From the NCBI GenBank assembly GCA_019279435.1, contig JAAALK010000081.1:30203001-30267000 (forward strand): 64,000 bases of DNA. Reading direction: 5' to 3'. The translations under genes and the position numbers were made by a program. The stretch is from Zizania palustris (Eukaryota; Streptophyta; Magnoliopsida; Poales; Poaceae). Shown here piece after piece: positions 36,070-48,876 of the stretch (position 1 is its first letter; each line of letters starts with the position of its first letter). The notes beneath the pieces are model-generated. The model was not told the DNA's origin, did not search any database, and saw only the letters and a program-made list of their open reading frames with translations.

Positions 36070-37560
36070 TTAACTATATTAAAGTGTCCAGATTTCCGTG
36101 TCGTCCGTCCGTAACCTTGTACGTGCCTTTCCATATCCCATAAAAAATCGGCCAAAACTTATACCCTGTAAAAACCGCCCGAACTGAACCACCCCACATG
36201 CAACCGCCCGGCCGCACACGCAGCGGAGCAGCGCGACGTGCGCAACACGCAGCGCATGCACCAAACGTGAGAAAGAAGAAGAAAAATAAAAAATATATAT
36301 ATTTTTGCATTTCAGTTTTTTAATTTTTTTATTTTTACGTGAATGTACGAATTTTGTGTAAAAACACTTAGATTTTTAAAAAAATATATAGAAACATGAA
36401 TTTTACGCAAATACCCCATTGTAAAATAAGTTTTGTTCCAAAGCACAGACATCTGACTAGTATTATATACCCCTCAAACTAAAGGATCATCTTGTTGGAA
36501 CTATTTCATCCTCCTTAAAACTAAGCATAGATTTATTCCATCAATTTGCTAAATCAAATGCATCCTAAGCGTGCATTAAATCAGCCACCTACCTTGCTGG
36601 CCTAAGTGGCCTACCAGCCGCCATTATAATTGAGCTGAGTTTGTGCGTTTGTGCCCTGGCTGGCCACGTCCAAACTGTACTGCGAGCACGTACAAACCGA
36701 CCTGTACTGCATGCCTGCCGGCATGAACTGAGCCATACCAATCCCGTGGATACAAAATCATAATGCACTATTACTAATTAATTACCACATAACACCATCA
36801 TATCGTAATTTAGCAAGTTAAGCAGACAAGAGCTTCAGCTGTGCTATCCACTGTCCACTGCAGGGGTGAGTTCAGACATACTGACAAGGAGTGGTTTTCA
36901 TGGTAGAGTTTTTATTTTCCTGGATGCTAAATAGGTGGTTCATCTGAAAAAATTAGGTGTACCTGATGGATGTTCCCAGAGAAACATCGTTTGATTCCTT
37001 AATAAATTGGTTCTCCATTATTGGTACTGATTACTGAATGGATGGAACATTTTAGATTATCAGTAAAAGTACCTATAAACAATTCTTAAGGTAGGTTGTT
37101 TGCAAGAGTCAAAAAATAGTGTTTTTATTCTTTAGTTAGGGGAAGCACAGAGCACTTCAAATCTTGGTGAAACAACAAGTTTTACCAGTTCATGTATGTT
37201 CTACAGAGTACAGAACTACATGCATACCCATCGAGAACATATCTCATATTAGTGGCATGAATAATCCTGCAAAAAGCCATCGCCTCTTCATCTCTTTTCA
37301 GTTCACTTCTGACACTGTGCATGCTTCAGTTTTCTTCTTATGGGAGCAAACGGTTGCTCGTCTTAAGGCGCCAAGCAATCCCAAGATTTTTTGAGGCGAC
37401 AGGGCAGTTACATTCTGATTTCTGAAAAACCCACCACTGATCGCCTCTTCAACCATCGTGGCATCACGCATAGGATTTTTCAGCTTGCGTGTTGATCGGC
37501 AGCGCTTACCAGATTTTTTTTTGCGTGTTAATCGCCACATTTTTCGCGCTTTTGCGTGGC
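36070..37560. other. Intergenic DNA upstream of the GRDP1-type gene
   Basis: I see no supportable gene. ORFs at 36074-36310 and 37164-37540 are short and overlap on opposite strands. The last few hundred bases should include promoter sequence of the plus-strand gene at 37995. Confidence 0.4.
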
Positions 37561-37578
37561 CGATGCACGCGCTGTCGC

Positions 37579-37586
37579 TATAAATA
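37579..37586 (+). promoter_or_regulatory. TATA box, probably of the GRDP1-type gene
   Basis: TATAAATA in CGCTATAAATAGGCTGCG has the classic context and lies about 410 bp before the ATG at 37995. That predicts a leader of roughly 380 bases starting near the CACACAGTCACAGCC stretch. Confidence 0.55.
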
Positions 37587-37994
37587 GGCTGCGCAAGTTG
37601 AACATGTGATCACACAGTCACAGCCTCACAGGAGCAGAGCTCTGAAGCCCAGTCTGTGAGAATCTTGACACTTCTTTGATTTGCAGTTTGTGTTTTTGTA
37701 CAGAGTTTTTAGCATAATTTATATACATCTTGATGCTTCAAGAATTAAAATTTGAGAGAAAGTAGTGGGATTGAGGTGGTTGGTGTTGGATAGTGGGGAA
37801 AAGTCTCATCTTTGAGTCAGAACAGTAGCCGGGGTCGCAAGAAACCTAAGGTCAAACAGCGAAATCGCACCGTGCTCGCGTAGGAGTCGGGGGATTGATC
37901 TCTCGCGGCGCCAAGAACGCGGTAAACCTTCTGCTTAATTAGTTGGTGCGGTTGGCCTCAAAGCGCAGGTGGTGGAGGGGTGGCCGGAGAGGAG

Positions 37995-40900
37995 ATGGAC
38001 AAGGAGCAAGAAGCGCGGTGGCTGGCGGCGCAGGGGATCGGCGTCGGCGTGGACCTGGTTCCGGCGGCGCTCCGGCAGCTGGAGTTCCTCGCGGCGGTGG
38101 ATCGCCGCCGGTGGCTCTACGAGGGGCCGCTGCTCGAGAGGGCCATCCACAGGTACAGTAGATGAGCTCCATCTTCTTGGGGATTTCAAGAACTCAGGTC
38201 CAACCTTGCTTGTGCAACAGTAGAGAGATTTTTCTAGTTTGAAGGCGCTCGTAGAGAAATTTCTAGGTCATCTCGAGATAAAAGTTTTGGCGAAATTTGT
38301 TGAAATCTTTTCTGAGTTACATGATAAATGATTCTTTTGTTGGTGTCTGTTCAATTTAATATTTTGAGATATATTAGGAGTGCTCTCCATGTCAGTCTAT
38401 GAGACGTATTTCTCTTCTGCATTCCATATCGTTTAACAAAAAAGAAGAAATTTTAGCGGAGCTATAATTTCATCTACATATCGTTTAACAGAGCTGCATG
38501 CTTGAGTAAAATGGGAACCTGGATCTTATCTGAAATGGTATAGCAAAATTTCCATGTAGATGAGAAGTGTTGTAAAGGCTCTTGCTACAATGATAGTTTT
38601 GGTTTTATCTGGAAACTTAAGATGCCTATGGCAACAATGTCTCTATCATGCTGGGAAAATGGATAAATTTTCTTTTCTAGGTGTGGTTGTGAGATGTTTA
38701 AGCATAAAGTCATTATCATGTTGCAGTTGCAATTATCGATAATTTTTTCTGATCTGTTATTACTGTTCAATGAGATTTGATTTGCTGTTATGCTAGATAC
38801 AAAACATGCTGGCTTCCCCTCCTTGCCAAGCACACTCAGGTTGCTGGTGTAGATGGGCCTTTAGTTGTCCCTCTCGACTGCGAATGGATATGGCACTGCC
38901 ATCGGCTTAACCCGGTACTGATTTTTACTAATGTTTGTTTTAACTCAGGATGTTACTCTTCCCCTAGCATTGTATACTATGAATAAAATTGTCAACTATT
39001 TCGAAATATTTATGTACAACGCATCTTGTAATTTTTCTGATCATGCTACACAGAGAAGTAATCATCAGTTCATCACAATTCACAATGTACATCTCTCAGG
39101 TACAATACATAAAGGACTGCAAGAGATTATATGGTAGAATACTCGACAATAGCAATGTTGAATCTTCAATTCGAGCAGATTCCGAGCATCAGACAGAGAA
39201 GGTTTGGACTGAGCAATATCCTAATGAGCCCTTTGAGCTGGAGTACACGAGCCCTTCTGACAACTCAATATATGCAAACAGTGGAGTGGCAAAGGACATT
39301 TCCTATGATTTGGTCTCAGCTGTTAAGAGACAATCTTCTTTCTTCTACCAGGTAGTTACAGAAATAATCGTTGCTATGATATGTAAAAATAGTAGAGTAC
39401 TTCTGATTGAACTATAAAATCCAAGACTTTATTGTTTCAACTTTGAATTAAAATTTTATCATTATGCACTGACACATATGTCTAATCTAATCTTGTTAAT
39501 TATCTAAATCTTGTCAATTATGATCCATACATAATCAAGTATGGTATGTAAAGAAAAGTCAGAAACTTACCTTGTTTTTGTCAGGTTGACACACCAACCA
39601 TGCATGATCTTCGTTTTCTTGAAGAAGCTTTAGCTCGGTACAAAGGGTTCTTGTACCTGATCAAGACAAATCAAGAGAACAAAATAAAACTCTTCCGCGT
39701 GCCAACTTACGATGTGGATGTTATGTGGCACACTCACCAACTGCATCCTGCTACTTACTGCCATGACATGCTGAAGATCCTTGGGAGAGTTTTGGAGCAT
39801 GATGACACTGATGATGATCGATCTGAAGGAAAGAAGCTTGATGTTGGATTTTCTGGGACTACCGAACAGTTTGAGAATGCCTTCGGCGTAAGATACTGGA
39901 AGGCTGGTGCTATGTACCGTGGCAACTTGCCGTCTCCTGTGACATCCATTCCTCAGATTTTTAGTAGTAAGGCTGATGATGAGTTTGAGACTGCCAAGGC
40001 TGAGTCGCAACTTGCTGTTCTTGAAACAACAGTCATTGAGGTATGCTACTCTTATAACACATTATTATCCTTGAATCAATAGACACAGAAGTATGGTGGC
40101 TTTTACTTTTTACAAGCACTTGAATGGGATTGTGGTGGTGTTAACGGCCTGAAAAAAAAGAGTTATTTGACAACATGATTCAAAGTGTAGAATGTTATAC
40201 CACTGACTGTTATTTCTGAAAATATAACTGATCATGGCCATCATATTGTGAGTCTAAATTGAACAGTTATTTTACCAAGATGCTTCTACTAATTTTACGG
40301 ATTTAAATCTTTTGTCCATCTGCAGTTACTCTTGCAAATTGTGGACATCAAGAATTTGCCGCCTGCAGTTCCAAAGGAAAATGTGCACATATGGTTCACA
40401 AAGAATCAATCAGATGTGTTCATCAGTGATGATAGCAGGTTGGGTATCTCCATGAAAACAGGGAAGTCGACCGGACTTGGTATCAAATGTGAACCTACCG
40501 GTGAACTCATCCTGACAGTACTGGTTGATCGGACATCATCATCAAAGAAGTCTGAACCAATTGGGAGGGTTTCGATCTCTCTTCAAGAGTTTGCAAAGCC
40601 TGATTCTAAGCTCTCCTTTGAGAAATGGTTTGAATTGAAACCTCTTGGAGGGCATGTCTATTCACCTCCAGTTAGCCTTCGGGTTGCTGCCTCTTCAATT
40701 GTCCCAGTGAGGGCTCACCAGGTGCTTAGCATGATCAGGACACAACCTTTCTCTCTCAAGACTTGTCTGTTGCCAACTTCCATCAAGGATCAAAAGACGA
40801 GCTGCTGGACTCGCTTCGTGTATGATTGCAATACTGAACTTATACGTCTTCAGATAAGGTGGTTTTCTGCTCTAGATCTACAAATTGTTGTTGTTTTCTA

Positions 40901-43900
40901 TGGGAACAGATGTGCAACTTACTGTTTAAGCACTAGGTTTAAGTTTACTTATTTAGGTTCTTTAGACCGTCTCCAACGGTCCCCGAAGTCACGCCGCGCA
41001 TCCAAAGCGTAAATGGGTGTGGGGCCCACGGAATGGGAGTTTATTTGGGAAGCTTGCCTCCAGCGGTGGCGTGCATACGATCTCGCTTCTCAGGCAGGGC
41101 GTTGCTTCCCGCGTCATTGGTGAAGCCGACGGACTTTTCCCGCGCTACACCATTGCGTCCGCGACGGGCTTTTCCCGCGCTCCGCAATTGCGCCGGGACT
41201 GACCCGACCCAGCGACCGTCGTGAAGTCGAGGTCCGCGGTCAGGTCGACGGCAGCTCGTGTGGTGAGCTCGAACCCAAGCTTCTCCCCGTGTACATAACC
41301 GTACTCCAGCAAGGGAGGTGAGGAACACCTCGTGCGCCGCTGCCTCTTCACGAGTCGCTTCCGGTGGCTTCGTACTTGTCGATTGGCCGCAGATTTGACT
41401 GGGGTCTCCAGCTCCGCTCCGGTCGACCAACGGCGGCGGCGAGAGATGGAGGAGCGGACGCGGGCTGCCTCTCGCGCTCGCCACAACAGAGGGAGTACGA
41501 GCTGCGCTCGCCACGGGTGAGGGAGAAGGGGGCGGCCGCGCTCGCCGCAGCAGAGGAAGAACAAGGGGATAGGGTCGCTGGCCGTTGGAATGGGAGGTCG
41601 GGCGCACCCCGCAGAACACGGGGGCGGAAGGGAAGCCCCGAGATTTAGGGTGGCGGATGGGTATATGGCTGGACGCGCGAACAGTAGAATAGGCCGCGCA
41701 AACACCGGTTCCGGGGTCCGATGGGAATACCGCTGGAGACGGTCTTAGGTTGATGACTGAATGATGTATGTCAACTCCTCATTGCTAATGAGTACTCCAT
41801 CCGGTGTACAAATAATAGCCGTTTTGGTTTTTATTGAGAGTGTACAAATATTAGTCATCCCGTCAATCTAAACATTGTTGCTAAATAGAATGTGTTCATC
41901 GGGAGTTGAACTTGGATAGCATCACTAAAATCTAGGCTCCATAACTAATTGAGACAACCCTTGTAACTTTATTTAATATTACTTTGGTATGTGTAATTTT
42001 ATCTAAACGACTAATATTTATACACCGGAGGGAGTACTGACTACCCTTTATATCAGGGATCACAAGGCAAAGAACGGCATGGATGTTGCTCGGGAATTGG
42101 TCGGAGTAACAAAGTCATCAAAGAAACCATTTAAGCTAGCAGAATTCGAGGATAATAAATGGTCACTTAGCAACTCTTCCTTGTGCATCTCGAATGACAT
42201 GAAACCAAGCAAGGATGGTTGTATATTCCAGCTCAAAGGTGACAACAAAATGGTAAGTGATACTGAAGGCATTACCCAGTACAAATAAACCTACTATACA
42301 TGCATACCCTCGTTGCCAAATCAAAGTTTTCTGATTCTTCTTTGAACAAACCAGATCAAACTCTACCAGGGAAGGAAGCTAGAATTTCAGCCAAAGTGCT
42401 TCAACAATCATGCTGAGGATGCTTCAGCTATTACTGCTGTAAAGTTCTGTGCTGAACACCCATATGGCAAAGCAGTGGCATTGCTTGACGTCAAATCTGA
42501 GTACATCATGGTACAATTCAACTTTTATATATCTTTTACAAGCTTTTGGTTTTGTTTGTGTCATACTCATGCTGCATTATTCTTGTTCTTTCTCAGGTGA
42601 ATGAGGATTGGTTTCTGCTTCCTTGGATCGTGATATCATTCCTGTCCATGGACAGCAATGTCAAAGACGGTGAGAAATTCTGCGATGGCGCCATGGTTCA
42701 GAAGGGTGTAATTTCTGAACCTGACACTACCATGGCGTCCGCCGAGTCAGTGGCAGCTCCTGCGCAATGTGGCAATTGCGGCACAGTCATCGCAGGCGAC
42801 AAGGTGGTCACCGTGAGCTCCAAGGCTGTCACCGCAAGCGGCGGTAATGGCGAAACAGAGTCGGCTGGTTGTGGTGGTGGCTGTGGCGGTGGCTGTGGCG
42901 TCAAGGTGGTCACCGTGAGCCCCAAGGCCGTTGCCGCCAACGGCGGGAATGGCCAAGCAGAATCGGCTGGTTGTGGTGGAGGTTGCGGTGGAGGATGCGG
43001 CGGCGGTGTCATGGCCATGGAAAGCACCAAGGTTGGCCATGCCAAGTCCGGGGGGTGCGGTACAGGCTGCGGAGGCGGTTGTGGGGGCGGCTGTGGTGGC
43101 GGCTGCGGCGGCGGCGTCATGGCCATGGAAAGCACCAAGCTTGGCCATGCCAAGTCCGGAGGCTGCGGTTCAGGCTGCGGAGGTGGTTGTGGCGGCGGTT
43201 GTGGTGGCGGCTGCGGCGGCGGCGTCATGGCCGTGGAAAGCTCCAAGGTTACCAATGCCAAGTCCGGAGGCTGCGGTTCAGGCTGCGGAGGCGGTTGTGG
43301 TGGCGGCTGCGGCGGCGGCGTCATGGCCATGGAAAACACCAAGCTTGGCCATGCCAAGTCCGGAGGCTGCGGTTCAGGCTGCGGAGGTGGTTGTGGCGGC
43401 GGTTGTGGTGGCGGCTGCGGCGGCGGCGTCATGGCCATGGAAAGTACCAAGCTTGGCCATGCCAAGTCCGGAGGCTGCGGAGGCGGTTGTGGTGGCGGCT
43501 GCGGCGGCGGCGGCATGTCCATGGAAAGCACCAAGCTTGGCCAGGCCAAGTCCGGAGGCTGCGGTTCAGGCTGCGGAGGCGGTTGTGGTGGTGGCTGCGG
43601 CGGCGGCGTCATGACCGTGGAAAGCACCAAGCTTGGCCATACCAAGTCCGGAGGCTGCGGAGGCGGTTGTGGCGGCGGTTGTGGTGGCGGCTGCGGCGGC
43701 GGCGTCATGGCCATGGAAAGCACCAAGCTTGGCCAGGCCAAGTCCGGAGGCTGCGGTTCAGGCTGCGGAGGCGGTTGTGGTGGCGGCTGCGGCGGCGGCG
43801 TCATGACCATGGAAAGCACCAAGCTTGGCCATACCAAGTCCGGAGGCTGCGGAGGCGGTTGTGGCGGCGGTTGTGGTGGCGGCTGCGGCGGCGGCGTCAT

Positions 43901-44120
43901 GGCCATGGAAAGCACCAAGCTTGGCCATGCCAAGTCCGGAGGTTGCGGTTCAGGCTGCGGAGGCGGTTGTGGTGGCGGCTGCGGCGGCGGCGGCGTCATG
44001 ACCATGGAAAGCACCAAGCTTGGCCATGCCAAGTCCGGAGGCTGCGGTTCAGGCTGCGGCGGCGGTTGTGGCGGCGGTTGCGGCGGCGGCTGCGGCACAA
44101 TGCTCCACGCGATCTCCTGA
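37995..44120 (+). CDS. GRDP1: Glycine-rich domain-containing protein (GRDP1/DUF1399 type), 1130 aa
   Basis: Eight exons: 37995-38152, 38797-38914, 39100-39351, 39585-40040, 40326-40858, 42057-42252, 42355-42510 and 42597-44120. All are GT-AG and in phase. Residues 1-250 are the DUF1399/GRDP region, with two WHxH motifs, CEWIWHCHRLNP and VDVMWHTHQLHP. A C2-like beta region follows (IVDIKNLPPAVPKENVHIWF). The C-terminal ~400 residues are Gly/Cys-rich, with 11 units of the type MESTKLGHAKSGGCGSG followed by (CGGG)n. In Arabidopsis and rice, GRDPs are linked to ABA, salt and osmotic stress and to auxin-dependent growth; the biochemical activity is unknown. Introns 2 to 7 are short apart from intron 5 (40859-42056), which carries two DNA transposons. 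I recall rice GRDP1 as a chromosome 11 gene, which fits the neighbours. Confidence 0.9.
40965..41744. mobile_element. Non-autonomous PIF/Harbinger-like element in GRDP1 intron 5
   Basis: The left end is GACCGTCTCCAACGGTCC. The right end is the inverse of GACCGTCTCCAGCGGTAT. Both sides are flanked by TTA (40962-40964 and 41745-41747), the PIF/Harbinger target. The 780-bp inside is GC-rich with overlapping ORFs on both strands that show no transposase. It raises the GC content of an otherwise AT-rich intron. Confidence 0.75.
41793..42036. mobile_element. Stowaway MITE in GRDP1 intron 5
   Basis: TACTCCATCCGGTGTACAAA at the left is mirrored by the inverse of TACTCCCTCCGGTGTATAAA at the right, with TA at both edges. 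The inner arms also match. It lies 49 bp after the Harbinger-like element and ends 20 bp before the exon 6 acceptor, so it contributes to the branch-point region. Confidence 0.75.
42990..44098 (+). repeat. Coding minisatellite (Gly/Cys repeat) in the last GRDP1 exon
   Basis: Eleven units of about 80-110 bp each contain GGCCATGCCAAGTCCGGAGG or a close variant, followed by a variable number of TGCGGCGGCGG-type blocks. Units differ mainly in the number of CGGG blocks. Two earlier, more diverged units (VTVS.KAV.A.GGNG) precede them at 42800-42960. All length changes keep the reading frame. Confidence 0.9.
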
Positions 44121-46154
44121 ACAGACCGGCTTCACCTGAGCCGGCAGGTGGCCGGCGGCAATGGCGCGCCATTCTTGCCCGCCGAGATGCTCGCCGCCGC
44201 TGCAACAAGCAATAAAACTCCCGCGCACAACACTCGTCCGTGTCTTCCTCAGAAAAAAAAAAACTACGGTATATATTGTGATAATGTGGTGTGATAAATA
44301 AAGGAGTGGCCTTTTCCCTCCAATCAGAAATATGTGATGTGTCAGACATTTATAAGTTTGATCACTATATTTCACTGCAATATAAAACGTATTAAAAACT
44401 TAAGAAATTAACTTAAATTACTTAGTTATCCTTGGCATCTTTCAGTTGAGCACTCTATCATCTGATCCATCCCTATTTTTGCTCTGATTTGATGAATCAT
44501 GTTGCAATCAGATGTGTGCAGTAGCAGGTGGGTGACTGGCCTGAATGCTGAACTCAAGTGGAGGGCAGAGTGACAGACTCCTGTACTTTGTTGCATCTTC
44601 TTTTCCATTGCAGATTAGCTCAAGTGAGGTGGCCAACTGGCCATGCTTGTGAACTGTCCTGACCATACAGGAGCTATTTGGTTGTATGCCTCAGTTTGCC
44701 AGATTATGTGGCTAAGAAATTGCTGGCCACAAGTTAGGCAAGTTCTAGCAAGAGATTGTGTCTTCCATGTGTATCATCTCTCTTATAATAAGTTAGACCA
44801 GTTTTAGCCATAGATTGTGTGTTAGACAGGGACTCTCTCTATTATAATAAGTTAGAGAGTATGTTTAAGACATAAAAACATACTCGCAATATTACATATA
44901 GGAGCATTCGGAATACTCGCTCTGTTAATTTTTAAATGATACAGTTGACTTTTATCTCAACGTTTGATCATTCATCTTATTCAAAAAAATTGAAATGTTA
45001 TTTTTTTTGTTCTAGTTTGTTTTATTATTGAAAGTACTTCAAGTATAATGTATATCTTTGCATATTTAAAAAAATAAATAAGATAAATGGTCAAATGTTA
45101 AGATAAAAATCAGCTTCCATGAGTTTTTAGATGTGTTGGGTTAAAGAACGAAAAAGCGAAAACTAGAGCTCAAAAAATTGTCCATGCAAAAATTATTCTA
45201 AACATTATATTCATGTAACAAGAAAAAATTATATTCAATGGGGCACATCAACAAGACAAAACCATTTAAAAAAAATATTATTAAATAAACGATATTTAAA
45301 AGATTCCGAGATAAATAACTAATTTATTAATTCATAGAATTAAGTGAGGCCGTCTCTACTCTCAACGGGTCCAACGAGTTAGGAGTCGCGTCAGCCTCCT
45401 AATCAACCCGTCGTGTTGCCACCCTGACCAACCACGCCCCCCGATGCGCCAGGTCGCCGCGCCCGTGTCGTGTCGCGTCGCGCCGCGCGCGCGCGGGCGC
45501 GCCCCGGAACGAACGCGCGCGGCGCGCGCGAGCTAGCCGGCGCCGCTAGGCGCAGGGAGCAAGCGACAAAGACCAAGGCGGCAGCCAAGACAGCGCAGGG
45601 CGCAGGAGGCGATCCCAGAGCAGCAGGAGAAGTAGGCGAGCGAGTAGCCATCGTCTCCCGAGGAGAAAAAGGCGAAGCAGAGCAGGCGAGCAAGAAAGCA
45701 AAATCTCATTACTCCCCTCACGTACGTGCTCTCTCTCTCTCTCTCCCCTTCGCGCGCGCCGCTTTACGCTTCTTCTCCGCCGCGCGGCAGCGCTTGGCTT
45801 TCTCGTCCCCATCATAAAGCAATGATCCCGTCGACACCCTGTTTCCCCTAGCGCTCTCTCTTCTTCGAGTCTTCGTCGTCGTCTCACTCCTCCGGCGCGC
45901 TGAAAAAGTCGAAACTTTGGTTAGATCCCCTCGCCGCCGTCGCTGGTGGGGGCGGCGGTGGCGTGTTGTCTCTGTTGGGTGCATCCGGCCGGCGTGTGAT
46001 GGTGTTGATCGGTGCTCCGTTGTTTCAGGACTGGCCACTGGGCCGCTCGTTCGAGTGTTTGACGAGGCAGCGAAGTCAACGCCGGCGGCGGCCGGTGATC
46101 CTGCGCAGATCCGGGGTGCTCGAGTAGCTCGTCCCGGCGGCGGCTTTCGGCTCG
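44121..46154. other. 3' UTR of GRDP1, intergenic DNA and promoter of the TMEM45-like gene
   Basis: 44121-44900 is AT-rich without a gene. A Stowaway-related foldback lies at about 44918-45133. 45400-46150 is very GC-rich (CGCGCGCGGGCGCG-type runs near 45480, a CT run at 45728-45745) and looks like the promoter and leader of the plus-strand gene at 46155. ORFs there are composition artefacts. Confidence 0.45.
44918..45133. mobile_element. Stowaway-related MITE remnant
   Basis: It contains the inner arms TTGACTTTTATCTCAACGTT and an inverted GTCAAATGTTAAGATAAAAA, the same arms as in the VPS26 intron element at 7873-8109. The outer ends have diverged (TACTCGCTCTG on the left), so the borders are approximate. 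Confidence 0.5.
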
Positions 46155-48416
46155 ATGGGGTCGTTCAAGGGGCACGTGCTGCCGGGGACGCTGTTCCTGG
46201 CGGTGGGAGCGTGGCACGTCTGGGCGGCGGCAGCGCGCTTCGCCGCTGACCCGGGCGGTTTCCGGCTGCGCGTGTGGAACCCCGTGGAGGCGCCGGTCCT
46301 GCGAGGGAAGGCGCGCCACCTCGAGCTCTACGTGGTTGCCGGCGGCGCGTTGCTCGACATGTGCGTCGAGGTGCTCTACTCCACGCACCTCCGCATCTTC
46401 GCCGACGGCGGCATCAACCCGGCGCACCTCAACGACCTCGAGCACGGCGGCATGCTTCTCATGTTCTTCCTCTTCGGCGCCCTCGCCCTCCTCTCCCAGA
46501 AGACCAGGTGAACACGACGACGACGATCCACTCTTCTTCCTTTCTCATCTTCACTTGTCGATATGATCAAACTCCACCTTTTTTTTTCTTCATATGACCA
46601 AAATTCTAATCTTTTTCTTCATATATCTGACCAAAACCAAAAGCAATTCATTCTTTTTCTTGACATGATCATCGTTCATTTTTCTTCTTGCTCTGATCAA
46701 ACTCTAAAAAAGAACCTGCTGCCTGCCGGATATCAGTTTTATTAAAGGAATCTTTTTCCATTGGAGACATTTTGGTTGCAGATCAAAGCGATCAACTTTC
46801 TAGAAATTGATTAGCATCTACAAATTAGGTCGCCTACATGTGGGACGCGAGGAAAAGGGTGAGGTGTTTGTTGCAATAGTTGGTTGGAGAAGGATGGATT
46901 GTTCTTCTTCGTCTAACCATCTTCCTCGGGGCGAATTCATTTTGACTATTAGGGTGTCGCATCTTGAACGTGTCACAGCGACGAACAAGAATTGGCTGGT
47001 CCAGCCTAAGCCATGTGGCCTTCTTACTCCCAACTCCCAAGCTGGTCCAAGTTGGCAACTGCTAGTTTCACAAAACTCCAATCTTTCGATGCTTTAATGT
47101 TGCAATGCTATTTATTATTGCAAATTGAGTGAAGATTGAAGAGATCAGTAGATTCCTGTCAGTGTCCACTGATTTAGTTTAGCAGAATCTAACCATTGCT
47201 TCCTGGTTGAACTTGAAAAAAAAACTCATGGAGATCTTACTCTATCTCTTTTTTTTTTTTACATTTTGGTATAGTTAAGAGTGTGAGGTGGAGGAGCAGG
47301 GAAATGGCAAATGAATGGGCAAATGCAATCTGACTGTGTTTTGCATTTGATTGTTGGGACCCCTGTTTGATCTGAGTGGAATTCCTGAGTTGCCTTTTGA
47401 GCTGCAATCATATTGCTGTTTTGTTTTATCTTTGTCCTTGCAGCCATTGTTAGCAAAAGGATTTGATGTTCCCTCATTGTAAAGTACAGAAAGTAACCAT
47501 CAACAGTTTCAGTGCAATGATCTAGAGTAAGGCCCTATGTAGCATCTGGGATAACTCCCTGAAATTCAACTGCTTTTGTGTTTCAAACTGCACTCCCTGA
47601 AGTTGTTTCTCTTTTCTCAAAAGTTGAACTTTTCCAATTTTGATCGAGTTTTAACAAATATATGTTAACATTTACGATATCAAATAATACAGTGGTAAAA
47701 TTGGTTAAAGATTTAGATTATGTAAGGAATGGAGAAGATTGGTTCAGTTTCAGATGCAAGAATTCTCAAGAATTTCTGTGAAAATTGTGTAATTTTTGTT
47801 GGTTAGAGAGGTGAGATGAACATGAACTCGCTAATGGCGATTGTATTGCAGGTACCTGCCGTTGCCGGAAGGAGCGCTGTGCTTGGTGGCGGCGACGGCG
47901 TTCACGGCGGAGCTCCTGCTGTTCTACTTCCACTCCACCACCCACCAGGGCCTTGAGGGCTACTACCACTACCTGCTCGTCGTCGTCGTGGCGCTCTGCG
48001 TGGCGTCCACCGTGCTGGGCGCGCTCCTCCCGGCGAGCTTCCCCGTCGACATCGGCAGCGGCGCGCTCATCGCCCTGCAGGGCCTGTGGTTCTACCAGAC
48101 GGCGTTCACGCTGTACGGGCCCATGCTGCCGGCGAGCTGCCACCGCGACATCGACGGGCACATCGAGTGCCACAGCCACGCCTCCCAGGAGCGCGCCGAG
48201 CAGCTCGCCAACTTCCAGCTCTTCGGCCTCGTCTTCCTCGTCTGCGCCTACGCCCTCGCCTGCTACGCCGCCGCCGCCGCGCACCACGGCCACCCGGACC
48301 TCAAGACGATGCACGCCGCGCACGTCGCCGCCATGGATCTCCCCGTCCCCGGCGCCGCCGGCGACCGCGACGTGCTCGTCGACTCGGCCCTGCCGCTGGA
48401 CGACACCGCCATCTAG
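46155..48416 (+). CDS. TMEM45/DUF716 family multi-pass membrane protein, 305 aa
   Basis: Two exons, 46155-46507 and 47852-48416, with AG|GT and CAG|G borders, join in phase to 305 aa. The start MGSFKGHVLPGTLFLAVG and the motif NDLEHGGMLLMFFLFGALAL are typical of DUF716. There are about seven hydrophobic helices. The second exon opens YLPLPEGALCL and has an HSTTHQGLEGYYHYLLV segment with conserved His residues, then CHRDIDGHIECHSH between helices. The family (TMEM45A/B in animals, LRR-repressed or virus-response proteins in some plants) has no firm biochemical role. The tail after the last helix is about 45 residues and cytosolic by inference. The intron of 1.3 kb holds no gene. Confidence 0.88.
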
Positions 48417-48876
48417 CAGACGAGCCGCCGCTTCGTCGTCGCCGTCGTCTTCTTGCATTTGGCCATAGGAGCACATCGGAATTGGGATTAACTACACCAT
48501 AGAATACAAGATTAAATCACAAAAACTTTGATCGGTTGCTTGATTGATCCTTTTTTGTTGTGATTACGTGTGGGTTATATCTGAATACCGTTTTCCGGCT
48601 GATCAATTCGGAGGTTTTGTCAGCCTTGTACACCAACTTGTTCTTCACATTACAGTGGCATGGATGGACATATCTTGAGATTATTTCTAGACTTGTTCTC
48701 TGATATAATCATAGAGTAAAGATTATTTGATCGGTATCATGATTAATTCAGTAGCGGATGAGTTTCAAAGAAATTTAAAAGGAAAACTTGTGTTTGTGAG
48801 AAAAATGCACAATTGAAGTGGAAGTTTTAGTGAAGTTAAAATAAATTTGAAATTTAAAATGGAAAAAAAAAATAAA

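Noticed and set aside
41041..41705. Minus-strand ORFs of 186-192 codons in GRDP1 intron 5
   Set aside because: They lie inside the GC-rich Harbinger-like element, overlap each other and plus-strand ORFs, and show no transposase motif.
42698..44098. 466-codon minus-strand Pro/Gln-rich ORF
   Set aside because: It is the antisense of the Gly/Cys minisatellite in the last GRDP1 exon. The open frame results from the GGC/TGC codon pattern; there are no introns, promoter or domain.
42869..44215. 448-codon plus-strand Trp/Arg-rich ORF
   Set aside because: It is the +2 shadow of the same repeat and has no recognisable fold.
45470..46038. Several 100-115 codon ORFs on both strands
   Set aside because: This is the GC-rich promoter and leader of the TMEM45-like gene. 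The ORFs have composition-driven sequence only.
47766..48476. 236-codon minus-strand ORF antisense to the TMEM45-like exon 2
   Set aside because: GC-rich third positions of the real exon open the opposite strand. The sense frame has the DUF716 helices and splice sites.
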